The notes under the pieces: generated by a model
Databases searched by the model: none
What the model was told of the DNA's origin: nothing
What the model saw: the letters and a program-made list of their open reading frames with translations, nothing else
In this document: one piece after another, positions 1-7,960 of the stretch
Layout of the letters: each line of letters opens with the position of its first letter
Numbering within the stretch: position 1 is the stretch's first letter
DNA from: Nocardiopsis ganjiahuensis DSM 45031
Lineage (GTDB): Bacteria > Actinomycetota > Actinomycetes > Streptosporangiales > Streptosporangiaceae
Assembly: GCF_000341085.1 (NCBI RefSeq)
Contig: NZ_ANBA01000017.1
Location: 298,157 to 362,156 of the forward strand
Length of the DNA: 64,000 bases
Direction of reading: 5' to 3'
Translations under genes and position numbers: made by a program

Positions 1-1451
1 TGCGCGGGATGTACCACCGGCTCGGCGGCCACCTCGTTCGCCTGCCCCTCGGCTGGTACACCTCGGGCCGGGTCGGTGAGGTGACCGCCCTGGCGAGCCA
101 GGGGGTGATGCAGGCGATGAGCGTGATCGCGCACCTGCTGGCACCGTTCGTGTACGCCGCGGTGACACCGCTGACCATCGTCGCCGTGGTGTTCGCCCTC
201 GACTGGCGGATGGGGGCGGCCGCTCTGCTCGCGGTGCCCCTCGTCGCTGCCGTGCGGTTCTGGACCGGCCGGGCGATGGCCGCCGACGACGCCGAGCGCT
301 CCGACCGCGACCGCGAGGCGACCGACCGGGTGGTCGAGTACCTCCAGGCGCAGCCGGTGCTGCGCGCCGGAGGCCGGGTCGACCACGGGCTGCGCACGGT
401 CGACGAGTCCCTCAGCGCCCTCCAGAGGGCCTCCCGCCGGACCCTCCTGTCCGCGCTGCCGGGAGCCCTGGGCCTGGCACTGACCGTGCAGACGGTGTTC
501 ACCGTGCTGCTGGCCCTAGGCGCCTACCTCGCACTCGGCGGGACCCTCGGCGTCCCGGAGATGCTGACCGTCCTCGTGCTGGCCGCCCGCTGCGCCGATC
601 CGCTCCTCTCCCTCACCGACATCGGCAGCCAGGTGCGCGCCGCCCGCACCGAACTCGACCGGCTCGACACGGTCCTGCACACGGAACCGCTGCCCGAGGC
701 CCCCGACCCGGTCCGCCCGCCCCACCACGGCCTGGAGTTCGACTCCGTCACCTTCCGCCACGGGGACCGCACCGTGCTGGACGACATGACGTGGTCCGTG
801 CCCGACGGGCAGCGGCTCGCCGTGGTCGGCCCGTCGGGCGCGGGCAAGACCACCCTGCTGCTCCTCCTCGCCCGGTTCCACGACGTCGCCGCCGGGGCGG
901 TGCGCGTCGGCGGCGTGGACGTACGCGACATGGACGCCGAGGACCTGATGGCGCGGTTCGCGATCGTGTTCCAGGACGTGTACCTCTTCGACGACACCAT
1001 CGAGGCCAACGTCCGCCTCGGCCGCCCCGACGCGGACCCCGGCCAGGTACGGGCGGCGGCGACCGCCGCAGGGCTGGACGAGGTGATCGAACGCCTGCCC
1101 GAGGGCTGGGCCACCGGTGTCGGCGAAGGCGGGGCCCGCCTGTCCGGCGGAGAGCGCCAACGCGTCTCGATCGCCCGCGCCCTCCTGAAGGACGCCCCGG
1201 TGGTACTGCTGGACGAGGTCACGTCCGCTCTGGACCCGGCCAACGAGGCCGCTGTCCACGCGGGCGTCGAACGACTCATGGCAGACAGGACGGTCGTCGT
1301 GGTCGCCCACCGCATGCGCACCGTCCAGGACGCCGACCACATCGTCTTCCTGGACGGCGGGCGCGTGGCCGAGAGCGGTACCCACGAGGAACTGCTCCGG
1401 TGGAACGGCCACTACGCCCGCTTCTGGGCCGTGAGCGAACCGACCGGATGA
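1..1451 (+). CDS. ABC exporter, fused permease and ATPase (5' truncated by window edge)
   Basis: This is an ABC half-transporter of the exporter type, a membrane domain followed by a nucleotide-binding domain in one chain. The frame is open back to base 3, and homologues are about 580 residues, so roughly 100 N-terminal residues lie outside the window. Hydrophobic helices fill the first half. The ATPase half shows Walker A (GPSGAGKTT), a Q-loop in FQDVYLF, the signature LSGGERQR, Walker B with its glutamate (VVLLDEVTSALD, Val where Ala is usual) and the switch His in VVAHRM. The general look is that of the IrtA/IrtB-like or siderophore/lipid exporter group, but the substrate cannot be read from the sequence. 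A partner half-transporter probably lies just upstream. A strong hairpin follows the stop, so this is the end of its operon. Confidence 0.93.
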   Translation, partial: RGMYHRLGGHLVRLPLGWYTSGRVGEVTALASQGVMQAMSVIAHLLAPFVYAAVTPLTIVAVVFALDWRMGAAALLAVPLVAAVRFWTGRAMAADDAERSDRDREATDRVVEYLQAQPVLRAGGRVDHGLRTVDESLSALQRASRRTLLSALPGALGLALTVQTVFTVLLALGAYLALGGTLGVPEMLTVLVLAARCADPLLSLTDIGSQVRAARTELDRLDTVLHTEPLPEAPDPVRPPHHGLEFDSVTFRHGDRTVLDDMTWSVPDGQRLAVVGPSGAGKTTLLLLLARFHDVAAGAVRVGGVDVRDMDAEDLMARFAIVFQDVYLFDDTIEANVRLGRPDADPGQVRAAATAAGLDEVIERLPEGWATGVGEGGARLSGGERQRVSIARALLKDAPVVLLDEVTSALDPANEAAVHAGVERLMADRTVVVVAHRMRTVQDADHIVFLDGGRVAESGTHEELLRWNGHYARFWAVSEPTG

Positions 1452-1459
1452 GTACGCGC

Positions 1460-1519
1460 GGCCTACGCCGGATCGCGTAGGCCGAGTGCCGTCAGCACGC
1501 GGACGCGTGCTGACGGCAC
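1460..1519 (+). terminator. Double hairpin terminator after the ABC exporter
   Basis: Two perfect stem-loops follow the stop codon at 1451. The first has a 9-bp stem (1460-1468 with 1475-1483). The second has a 15-bp stem (1486-1500 with 1505-1519) and a 4-nt loop GGAC. There is no U-tract, which is usual for actinomycete terminators. Confidence 0.8.
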
Positions 1520-1700
1520 GTGCGTGGAGGATCAGGTCCACGGGCCCGACGAACGACGGGCAGGCCCCCTGCGCCCGGTCGCGTTCTACGAGAACAACCG
1601 GCTGGGAGGGTGCGGCTGCCGTGGTGCGGGCCTTCTCGGGGGTGGGCCTGTGAACTAGCCTCTTGGGCGAGGAACCCCCCGCCCTCGTAGGAGCCCCCCG

Positions 1701-2675
1701 ATGCGCAGACCACTGACCCTCGCGGTCCTCCTCGTCCTGCTCGTCCCCGGGGCGGCCGTGGGGGTGACCGGCGCGAGGGCGGCCTCCGTGGACCATCCGT
1801 GGCTGGAGCAGCGGGTGGTGAACATCGCGCACTCCGGAGGCGAGAACGAGGCCCCGATGAGCACGCTCTACGCGTACCGGCGCGCGGTCGGCGTCGGCGC
1901 CGACCTGATCGAGCTGGACGTGCACTCGACCGCCGACGGCGAACTCGTGGTGATCCACGACTCCACCGTCGACCGCACGACCGACGGCACCGGCAGGGTC
2001 GAGGACCTGACTCTCGCCGAGGTCCAGGAACTCGACGCGGCGCACTGGTTCGTTCCCGGCCGCAGCGCCGTCCCGGACCTGTCGGAGGGCTCCTACCCGC
2101 TGCGCGGAGCGCGGTACGGCGAGGTGGAGGTGGCGGGGTACGGGCCCGAGGACTTCCGGATCCCCGCGCTGGCCGAGGTCTTCGATGCCTTCCCCGGGAC
2201 GTCGATGGTCATCGAGATCAAGGGCACCGCCGACGACGACATCGACTCGTACCTGCGCACCGGCCGGCTGCTCGCCGAGTTCCTCAACGACAGCGGGCGC
2301 ACCGACGTCATCGTCGTGTCCTTCAAGGACGACGTGATCGGGGACTTCCACGAGCGCGCGCCGCGGATCGGCACCGCGCCGGGGATGAAGGGGACGGCCC
2401 TCTACTTCCTGCTCGGGATCAGGCCGCCCGAGCACACGGTCGCGCTGCACGTCCCGGTCCGCTACGAGGGCGTCCCGATGGCGACCCGGTGGTTCGTCCG
2501 GCGCGCCCACCGCGACGGGTACGCGGTGCACGTCTGGTTCAGCGGCACCGCCCCCGACGACGCGCAGACCTATCGCGAGGTCCTGAGGGCCGGCCCCGAC
2601 GGGCTGATGCCGGCCGAGCCCTCCGTGCTGGAGGAGGTCCTCGCGGAGGAGGGCGTCGAACGCCCCCTGGGTTGA
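1701..2675 (+). CDS. Secreted glycerophosphodiester phosphodiesterase
   Basis: This is a GDPD-family TIM-barrel enzyme that hydrolyses glycerophosphodiesters to glycerol-3-phosphate and an alcohol, acting outside the membrane. The first 27 residues form a signal peptide (two Arg, a Leu/Val core, cleavage near GARA). Catalytic landmarks are AHSGGENEAP, the metal-binding Glu and Asp in LIELDVH, and VVIHDSTVDRTTDG. The usual PENT box is replaced by APMST, as in a divergent bacterial GDPD subgroup. The length, 324 residues, is normal. The gene stands alone between a terminator and a convergent TetR gene. A second GDPD lies at 27043, so the organism has at least two extracellular enzymes of this class. 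I saw no PHO-box-like repeat ahead of this copy, unlike the other. Confidence 0.92.
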   Translation: MRRPLTLAVLLVLLVPGAAVGVTGARAASVDHPWLEQRVVNIAHSGGENEAPMSTLYAYRRAVGVGADLIELDVHSTADGELVVIHDSTVDRTTDGTGRVEDLTLAEVQELDAAHWFVPGRSAVPDLSEGSYPLRGARYGEVEVAGYGPEDFRIPALAEVFDAFPGTSMVIEIKGTADDDIDSYLRTGRLLAEFLNDSGRTDVIVVSFKDDVIGDFHERAPRIGTAPGMKGTALYFLLGIRPPEHTVALHVPVRYEGVPMATRWFVRRAHRDGYAVHVWFSGTAPDDAQTYREVLRAGPDGLMPAEPSVLEEVLAEEGVERPLG

Positions 2676-2750
2676 GCGTCGCCCGGTCACGACCGCGTCG
2701 ACCGGTCGGACACGGCCTGGGGGCTGGGCCCGGTTGGTCGCCGACGGCGC

Positions 2751-3458
2751 TCAGGGCAGGCCGAACTGGTCGGCCAGAGCCTCGAACTCGCCGTGCAGCA
2801 GTGCCCCGGGGTCGAATCCCATCCCCTCGAAGTGCCCGCTGACCTCGAGGTTGACCGGCCCGTGCATCCGGGCCCAGGACAGGATCCCGCCGGCGAGGGC
2901 CCTTCCGGCGGCCTCCGGGTCCTCGCTCGCGCCCGTGTAGCCGCGGACCCACTCCGACACGGCCGGATCCCGCAGAGCCCATGCCGCCGTCTGTCGTGCC
3001 AGCGGCAGTACGTGTTCCGAGGGCCGTGAGGAGGCGAAGACCGCCAGGAACGGCCCCAACGCGGCCCGGGCCCGCAACAGGGTGTCCGCCGGCGCCTGGT
3101 ATCCGGGCAGCGGGTCACCGGCGATCAGCAGGTAGCGGTGCGGTTCCTCCCGGGCCCAGGCCCGGTAGGCGGCGCTCATGCGGTGCAGGCGCTCGCGCGG
3201 TGGGAGGTCGGCGGGCACGTCGGCGGTGGCAGCGCCCAGGTCGTCGTACGCGTCGCTGATCAGCGCGCTGAGCAGGTCGTCGCGGTTGGTGAAGTAGCGG
3301 TACATCGCCGGTCCGGACATGCCCAGGCTCTTGGCGACCCGCGTCAGTGCGACCGAGCCGATGCCCCCTTCGGCGAGCTGGGCCAACGCGATCTGCTTGA
3401 TCTCCTCCTTCGTGTGTTCCCGGTATCGGGCCCGAGGGCCGGTCTGCGTCGGAGACAT
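2751..3458 (-). CDS. TetR/AcrR-family transcriptional regulator (WHG-type C-terminal domain)
   Basis: A 235-residue one-component repressor. An N-terminal TetR helix-turn-helix spans about residues 15-60, with the recognition region in ALTRVAKSLGMSGPAMYRYF followed by the typical NRDDLL segment. The C-terminal half carries ILSWARMHGPVNLEVSGHF, which resembles the WHG ligand-binding domain of one TetR subgroup. An SD-like GAGGA precedes the ATG by 8 nt. It is divergent from the epimerase-like gene at 3607. The 19-bp palindrome between them is the probable operator, so it likely represses that gene and itself. The ligand is unknown. Confidence 0.93.
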   Translation of the reverse strand: MSPTQTGPRARYREHTKEEIKQIALAQLAEGGIGSVALTRVAKSLGMSGPAMYRYFTNRDDLLSALISDAYDDLGAATADVPADLPPRERLHRMSAAYRAWAREEPHRYLLIAGDPLPGYQAPADTLLRARAALGPFLAVFASSRPSEHVLPLARQTAAWALRDPAVSEWVRGYTGASEDPEAAGRALAGGILSWARMHGPVNLEVSGHFEGMGFDPGALLHGEFEALADQFGLP

Positions 3459-3528
3459 CGGTGCTTCCTCTCGTTTCGCGCTCTCGCCTCCGTGAGGTGG
3501 AGCACATTTTCACGAGCTACTCTAGCAA

Positions 3529-3547
3529 TAGTTATGCTCCATAACTA
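3529..3547. promoter_or_regulatory. Palindromic operator, probable TetR binding site
   Basis: A perfect inverted repeat, TAGTTATG-CTC-CATAACTA, sits in the divergent intergenic region between the TetR gene (start 3458) and the epimerase-like gene (start 3607). It is AT-rich against a GC-rich background. Its size and symmetry fit a TetR dimer site. Confidence 0.7.
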
Positions 3548-3606
3548 AGGTGAAGTTCCGTAGCAACCCGGCCCGCGCTTCGCGCCGCCCGACCCAGGAG
3601 CAAGCA

Positions 3607-4554
3607 ATGAGCACCAGCACCCCGTCCCGTGACCTGCACGTCGTGCTCGGTGCCGGCCCGGCCGGCACCACACTCGCGGAGGAACTCGTCCGCCGCGGCC
3701 ACGAGGTCCGCCTCGTCAGCCGTTCCAGCGGTGGTGAGGCCCTTCCCGGTGTGACCCGCGTCGTCGGTGACGTCAGCACCGAGCGCGGGGCGCTCGACGC
3801 CGTCGCCGGTGCCGCGGTCGTCCACCACGCCGTGAACGTCGCCTACCACCGCCAGGTCGAACTCATGCCGGGTATCCAGCGGGCCGTCCTGGCCGCCGTC
3901 GAGAGGGAGGGCGCGCGCCTGGTCGTGCTCGACACCCTCTACCCCTACGGCCCCACGGGCGGAGCGGTCATGACCGAGGACTCCGCCTGGAACGCCACGG
4001 GCGCGAAGGGCCTGATGCGCGCCGAACTGGACCGCGCCTACCTGGGAGCCCATGACGGTGGCCGTGCCCGGGTCGTACTGGCCCGCTCCGCGGACTTCTA
4101 CGGACCCCGGGTTCTCAACTCCAGCCTGGGCGGCGCCGTCTTCCCCGGCGCGCTCACCGGCCGGGCGGTCCTCGGCCTGGGCGACATCGACCTGCCGCAC
4201 AGCTACACCTACATCGGCGACGTCGCCGCGGGCCTGGCCACGCTCGGTGAGAACCCCCGCGGCGACGGACGCGTCTGGCACCTGCCCACGGCAGGACCCG
4301 TGACCACGCGTGACGTGCACCGCCTCGTCGAAGCCCGCGTGGAACGGCCCCTGGACGTTCACGTCATGGCCGAACCGCGGCCGTGGGGCCCCTTCGACGA
4401 GGTCTTCATGGACGAGTACGCCGAGTTGTTCTACCAGCACACCGAGCCCCAGACCATGGACTCGACCGCGTTCGAGCGCGAGTTCGGAGTCCGTCCGACG
4501 GAGCTGGGGAAAGGCCTCTCCACCACCGTCGACTGGTACCGGGGCCTGCTCTGA
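3607..4554 (+). CDS. NAD(P)-dependent epimerase/dehydratase-like oxidoreductase (extended SDR / NmrA-like)
   Basis: A 315-residue Rossmann-fold protein of the nucleoside-sugar epimerase/NmrA type. The N-terminal dinucleotide-binding loop is VVLGAGPAGTTLAEEL, followed by an acidic/neutral switch region (VSRSSGG). YPYGPTGG and ADFYGPRV are typical of the family's substrate half. The catalytic YxxxK is not clearly present, so the reaction is uncertain and a regulatory NAD(P)-sensing role is possible. The ATG at 3607 is preferred over an upstream GTG at 3550 because GGAG ends 6 nt before it and the GTG lies inside the operator region. Divergence from TetR suggests induction by the regulator's ligand. 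Confidence 0.88.
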   Translation: MSTSTPSRDLHVVLGAGPAGTTLAEELVRRGHEVRLVSRSSGGEALPGVTRVVGDVSTERGALDAVAGAAVVHHAVNVAYHRQVELMPGIQRAVLAAVEREGARLVVLDTLYPYGPTGGAVMTEDSAWNATGAKGLMRAELDRAYLGAHDGGRARVVLARSADFYGPRVLNSSLGGAVFPGALTGRAVLGLGDIDLPHSYTYIGDVAAGLATLGENPRGDGRVWHLPTAGPVTTRDVHRLVEARVERPLDVHVMAEPRPWGPFDEVFMDEYAELFYQHTEPQTMDSTAFEREFGVRPTELGKGLSTTVDWYRGLL

Positions 4555-4612
4555 CGAGTGCCGGCCGTGCGGACCGGTTCCGGACGGCAGGGCGTTCGGT
4601 CAGGATGGGGGC

Positions 4613-5410
4613 ATGACCGCACACGCACGTGACGCCCGCCCCGACGGCCCGGGCAGCGGGGCCTCCTCGAAGGGGACACCCGCCGAAGAGCGCGGCCGGT
4701 GGGGACCGGCGTCCGCGCTCCCTCCTCCGATGCCGGGACCCGCCCTGTTGCGGCAGGCGTGGGTGGACGCCGCGTTCGTGCACTGGGCGGTGGACGCGGA
4801 GGCGGTGGCGCCGCTGTTTCCCGAGGGCACCCGGCCGGACACGCTGGACGGGGTCACCTACGCCGGGCTGGTCGCCTTCCGGGTGCCCAGCACCCTGGTG
4901 CTGGGGGCGGTGCCGCTGGGCGGGTTCGGGGAGGTGAACGTGCGCCTGTACTCGGTCGACGAGCACGGGCGGCGCGGCGTGGTGTTCCTGACGATGGACA
5001 CCGACGCGGCCCATGTGGTCGCGGCGGCCCGTGCGGTGACGGGGCTTCCCTACGTGTGGTCCGACGTCTCGCTGAACTCAGGAGCGGGCGGGCGCCGCGC
5101 GGGAGCGGTGCGGCGGCGCTTCCCCGGCGCGGCCGAGGGGACGTGGAAGCTGCGGGTGGGGGAGCGGCTGCGGGAGACCTCCGTGCTGGACCGGTTCCTG
5201 ACGGCGCGCTGGGGGCTGCACACCCGGCACCTGGGCCGCACGTGGTGGTTCCGGGTCAGCCACCGGCCCTGGCCGCTGCACAGCGCCACGCTGCTGCACT
5301 ACGACGGCAACCTGTTGTCCGCCGCCGGGGTCGAGCCGGTGGACGAGCGGCCGGTCTCGGTGCTGTGGGCGTCGGGGGTCTCCTGCCCCATCACGCCGAC
5401 CCTGGTGTGA
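4613..5410 (+). CDS. DUF2071 (YqjF-like) family protein
   Basis: A protein of the DUF2071 family; no enzymatic role is established for the family. Recognisable segments are the N-terminal LLRQAWVDAAFVHWAVD, the box ALFPEGTRPD-like APLFPEGTRPDTLDG, YAGLVAFRVP, and a late HSATLLHYDGNLL. The first roughly 40 residues are low-complexity and Pro/Gly-rich. Family members usually begin near LLRQ, so a start at the ATG at 4731 (MPGPALLRQ) is a real alternative. The gene follows the epimerase-like gene by 58 nt in the same direction and could be co-transcribed with it. It converges on the small membrane-protein gene on the other strand. Confidence 0.85.
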   Translation: MTAHARDARPDGPGSGASSKGTPAEERGRWGPASALPPPMPGPALLRQAWVDAAFVHWAVDAEAVAPLFPEGTRPDTLDGVTYAGLVAFRVPSTLVLGAVPLGGFGEVNVRLYSVDEHGRRGVVFLTMDTDAAHVVAAARAVTGLPYVWSDVSLNSGAGGRRAGAVRRRFPGAAEGTWKLRVGERLRETSVLDRFLTARWGLHTRHLGRTWWFRVSHRPWPLHSATLLHYDGNLLSAAGVEPVDERPVSVLWASGVSCPITPTLV

Positions 5411-5434
5411 GGCGATCCCAGGGTCTGTGGAGGT

Positions 5435-5833
5435 TCAGCCCACGCTGATGAACAGCACGATGTTCGCCGCGATGTAGACCACTGTCGCCACCCCCAGGCC
5501 GATCAGCATCACCCAGGCCGCGGACTTCTTCCTGATCAGGCGCACGATCGCCCAGACGGTGACGATCAGCCAGACCGCCCAGGGCGAGAAGACCATCAGC
5601 GGAACGGCCGCGTCCACGGCGCCGCCGCAGTCGCTTCCGCAGCTCGCGGTCGCCATGACCGAGAAGAGGCCCCAGAAACTCGCCCCGAGGCACACCAGCG
5701 GCGCGAGGCAGATCTGGACGATCGTGGCCACCCGGTCCGCAGGCGAACCCTGCGGGGGGTGTGGCACGGGCGCCCATCGAGGGCCGTGCTGGGGGGTGTT
5801 CGGGGGGAACCCCGGGGGAGGCGCTGGGGACAT
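5435..5833 (-). CDS. Small multi-pass membrane protein of unknown function
   Basis: A membrane protein of about 132 residues. The N-terminus is proline-rich (about residues 1-30). It is followed by a hydrophobic block VATIVQICLAPLVCLGASFW, a short Cys-containing loop (ASCGSDCGG), and two more hydrophobic segments (LMVFSPWAVWLIVTVWAIV and AAWVMLIGLGVATVVYIAAN). Three or four membrane helices are likely. An AGG lies 9 nt before the chosen ATG at 5833; an ATG at 5842 and a GTG at 5854 are alternatives. The layout resembles small actinomycete DUF4190/DUF4870-like proteins, but I could not assign a family. It is convergent with the DUF2071 gene and apparently monocistronic. Confidence 0.75.
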   Translation of the reverse strand: MSPAPPPGFPPNTPQHGPRWAPVPHPPQGSPADRVATIVQICLAPLVCLGASFWGLFSVMATASCGSDCGGAVDAAVPLMVFSPWAVWLIVTVWAIVRLIRKKSAAWVMLIGLGVATVVYIAANIVLFISVG

Positions 5834-5930
5834 GGCTGTCATCCTGCCACGCACGGGGATCGGCGGCCAGAGCGGTCGGCGCCGGTGATCACCCGGTTTC
5901 CGGGCGAGCCCTGCCCGACCTGCGGCGCGC

Positions 5931-7013
5931 TCAACCCCAGGGTTCGGGTTCCGCCAGTTCCTGTGTGCGCTCGCCGAGTACCCGCCGTGCGTGCACGCCG
6001 AGCATCCGAGTCAGGCAGAGGTACACCCCGGTGTCGGCGGTACCGAAGTCCCACGTCCACGGCACCCGGGACATGGCGTCGACCGCCGCGGGTGTCATGA
6101 CCCGGGTCAGGATCGTGAGGAGCCGGTCGGGCACCGCTTCCTCCGTGAGGGCCAGCCATGCGAGCGCCGCGCCCAGGCGGGTCTCAGCGGTCTGTTCCGG
6201 GGACGACCACAGCTCACGGGTCCAGTCGACGGCACCGGCGCGGTCGTGGTGTTCACGGGCCAGTTGCCCGATCGCCAGAACCAGGCTGATCCGGACTTCC
6301 GGGACCTCCTCCGCGCGCAGTCGTCCGCGCAGGGCGTCCGTGGCGTCCTCGGCCCCGCTGAGAACGGCGGAGAGGGCGTAGCCGGCCAGGCAGCGCACCT
6401 GGGCGTCGGGATCAGCGAGAAGCGTGCGGAGCGTGTGGACGTTCGCGGCAAGGGCCTGCCGGGCGGCCTGGACCGACCAGTTCATCGGATAACCGCGGGA
6501 GTCGAACACCCACTGCTCAGGCGGATCGGTGACCTTCAGCAGGTCGGTCCGCAATCCGCTGCCGTGGTAGTCGGTCCGACCGGATTTGGCGGCCAACCAC
6601 AGTACGTCGGCGCGGTGGTGGGTGGAGGGAGCGGCCGCGATACGGAGAAGGAACGGCACGGCCAGGGCCGCGGGTGGGTAGACCGTGCTCTGGTGGCGCA
6701 CAGCGTGGTGCAGGAGGGCGAGGGCCCGCGCGGCGTTGCGGGGGTCGCTGGAACGGATGCGCGCCAGCAGATCGGGGACGTCCTCGGCCGGGCCTCCGGC
6801 GTGGTGGAAACGGCCCCACGGTACTTCCGTGTACTCCATGCGGGGTGCTGGTTCACGGTGAACCCACTCCACCAGCACGCGTACGTCGTGGTCGGTCCCC
6901 GCCCCGAACTCGTGGTGCGGGTCGCCGTGGTCGGTTCCCGCCCCGAGCCATGGGTTCGGGTCGTCGTGGTCGGCCCTCGCTCCGAGCCATGGGTTCGGGT
7001 CCTCGTGGCCCAT
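5931..7013 (-). CDS. HEAT-repeat-like protein
   Basis: A 360-residue cytoplasmic protein built of helical repeats. Segments such as AALALLHHAVRHQ, VRCLAGYALSAVLSGAEDATDALRGRL-type and VRISLVLAIGQLAREHHDRAG look like HEAT/PBS-lyase repeats used for protein binding. No catalytic motif is visible. The first about 43 residues are three tandem 13-residue repeats (DPNPWLGARADHD and variants) encoded by a 39-bp DNA repeat, and look like a recent expansion. An excellent AGGAGG lies 6 nt before the ATG, which supports the start upstream of the repeats. The gene begins directly after the tRNA-His terminator on the same strand. Confidence 0.85.
   Translation of the reverse strand: MGHEDPNPWLGARADHDDPNPWLGAGTDHGDPHHEFGAGTDHDVRVLVEWVHREPAPRMEYTEVPWGRFHHAGGPAEDVPDLLARIRSSDPRNAARALALLHHAVRHQSTVYPPAALAVPFLLRIAAAPSTHHRADVLWLAAKSGRTDYHGSGLRTDLLKVTDPPEQWVFDSRGYPMNWSVQAARQALAANVHTLRTLLADPDAQVRCLAGYALSAVLSGAEDATDALRGRLRAEEVPEVRISLVLAIGQLAREHHDRAGAVDWTRELWSSPEQTAETRLGAALAWLALTEEAVPDRLLTILTRVMTPAAVDAMSRVPWTWDFGTADTGVYLCLTRMLGVHARRVLGERTQELAEPEPWG
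6885..7001 (-). repeat. 39-bp tandem repeat, three copies, in the HEAT-like gene
   Basis: Three in-frame 39-bp units encode residues 5-17, 18-30 and 31-43 of the HEAT-like protein. Units 1 and 2 are nearly identical (DPNPWLGA core). Unit 3 has diverged in its first half (DPHHEFGA). Confidence 0.8.
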
Positions 7014-7034
7014 GCCGCTCCTCCTGCAACGAGA

Positions 7035-7063
7035 AAGGCCCCGATCCGTTGGATCGGGGCCTT
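7035..7063 (-). terminator. Intrinsic terminator of tRNA-His
   Basis: A perfect 13-bp stem (7035-7047 with 7051-7063) with a 3-nt loop. Read on the minus strand it is followed by TTTCTC. It lies 6 nt past the tRNA 3' end. Confidence 0.85.
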
Positions 7064-7068
7064 CTACC

Positions 7069-7145
7069 TGGGGTGAGTGACGGGACTTGAACCCGCGACT
7101 TCTTGGACCACAACCAAGTGCTCTACCGGCTGAGCTACACCCACC
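7069..7145 (-). tRNA. tRNA-His (GUG)
   Basis: The minus strand folds as a complete cloverleaf. The acceptor stem pairs GTGGGTG with CACTCAC (one G-U pair). The anticodon arm CTTGG-TTGTGGT-CCAAG exposes GTG, and the T arm contains GGTTCAAGTCC. The histidine identity is confirmed by an extra G at position -1 (base 7145) opposite discriminator C73 (7072). The CCA end is encoded at 7071-7069. It lies 67 nt downstream of orn on the same strand, an arrangement also seen in Streptomyces. Confidence 0.97.
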
Positions 7146-7211
7146 ACGTCCGCCTGGCCTCTCGGCCCTGCGTACGTATGAAAGCTTATCGGACTCCGAG
7201 GAGTGCTTCGA

Positions 7212-7862
7212 TCAGTTTTCCGGGTCGGGCTTCTCGAGAGCCGCGTCACGTGCCTCGAATCCGGTGCCGTCGGCGACGACCTCCGCGGCGATGGCGCGGG
7301 CCGTGGACGAGCTCAGGCCGGGTTCGGGCAAGAACGCGGCGGCGCGGAAGTAGCGCAGCTCACGGATGCTTTCGGTGATGTCGGCGAGGGCCCGGTGGCC
7401 GCCGTTCTTCTCCGGGCTCGCGTAGTAGACACGCGGATGCCAACGGCGCAGGAGCTCCTTGATGGAGGAGACGTCCACCATCCGGTAGTGCAGAAAATCG
7501 TCGATACGCCGCATGTCGCGGGCCAGGAAGGTCCGGTCCGTGGCGATCGAGTTGCCGCACAGAGGGGCCTTGCGCGGTTCGGTCACGTACTGGCGGATGT
7601 GCTCGAGGACCCGGTCCTCGGCCTCCTCCAGCGTCACGCCCTTGTCGAGCTCCTCCAGGAGCCCCGAGGTGGTGTGCATGTTCCGGACGAAGTCGCCCAT
7701 CCGGTCCAAGGCCTCCTGCGGGGGCTTGATCACGACGTCCACACCCTCGTCGAGGATGTTCAGATCACCGTCGGTGATCAGACAGGCAACCTCGATCAGT
7801 GCGTCGTTCTCGAAGTCGAGGCCTGTCATCTCGCAGTCGATCCACACCAAACTGTCATTCAT
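7212..7862 (-). CDS. orn: Oligoribonuclease
   Basis: A DEDDh 3'-5' exoribonuclease that degrades 2-5 nt RNAs to mononucleotides and, in actinomycetes, also clears pGpG from cyclic-di-GMP turnover. The catalytic residues are visible: Asp and Glu in WIDCEMTGLD, Asp in NSIATDRTFLARD, and His/Asp in HRALADI. At 216 residues it is slightly longer than the roughly 200-residue norm, because of a Glu/Asp-rich C-terminal tail. The ATG at 7862 has a TAAGCT hexamer 7 nt upstream and no clear SD, so the mRNA may be leaderless. The tRNA-His gene follows. Confidence 0.97.
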   Translation of the reverse strand: MNDSLVWIDCEMTGLDFENDALIEVACLITDGDLNILDEGVDVVIKPPQEALDRMGDFVRNMHTTSGLLEELDKGVTLEEAEDRVLEHIRQYVTEPRKAPLCGNSIATDRTFLARDMRRIDDFLHYRMVDVSSIKELLRRWHPRVYYASPEKNGGHRALADITESIRELRYFRAAAFLPEPGLSSSTARAIAAEVVADGTGFEARDAALEKPDPEN

Positions 7863-7905
7863 ACCGGTCAGCTTAGGGCGTGTTCGGACCGCGCCGGAGA
7901 CGGGA

Positions 7906-7940
7906 ACGGGGGCGACGGGTCATCGACCCACCGCCCCCGT
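7906..7940 (-). terminator. Terminator after the DUF2510 gene
   Basis: A hairpin with a 9-bp outer stem (7906-7914 with 7932-7940), a 2x2 internal mismatch, a 5-bp inner stem (7917-7921 with 7925-7929) and a 3-nt loop. It lies 21 nt beyond the stop of the gene ending at 7961. Confidence 0.7.
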
Positions 7941-7960
7941 GCGTTGCCGCTGTGCGGGGG

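Noticed and set aside
516..2690. Minus-strand open frame of over 700 codons across the ABC exporter and glycerophosphodiesterase
   Set aside because: It overlaps two well-recognised plus genes completely and has no recognisable motif; long antisense frames are common at this GC content.
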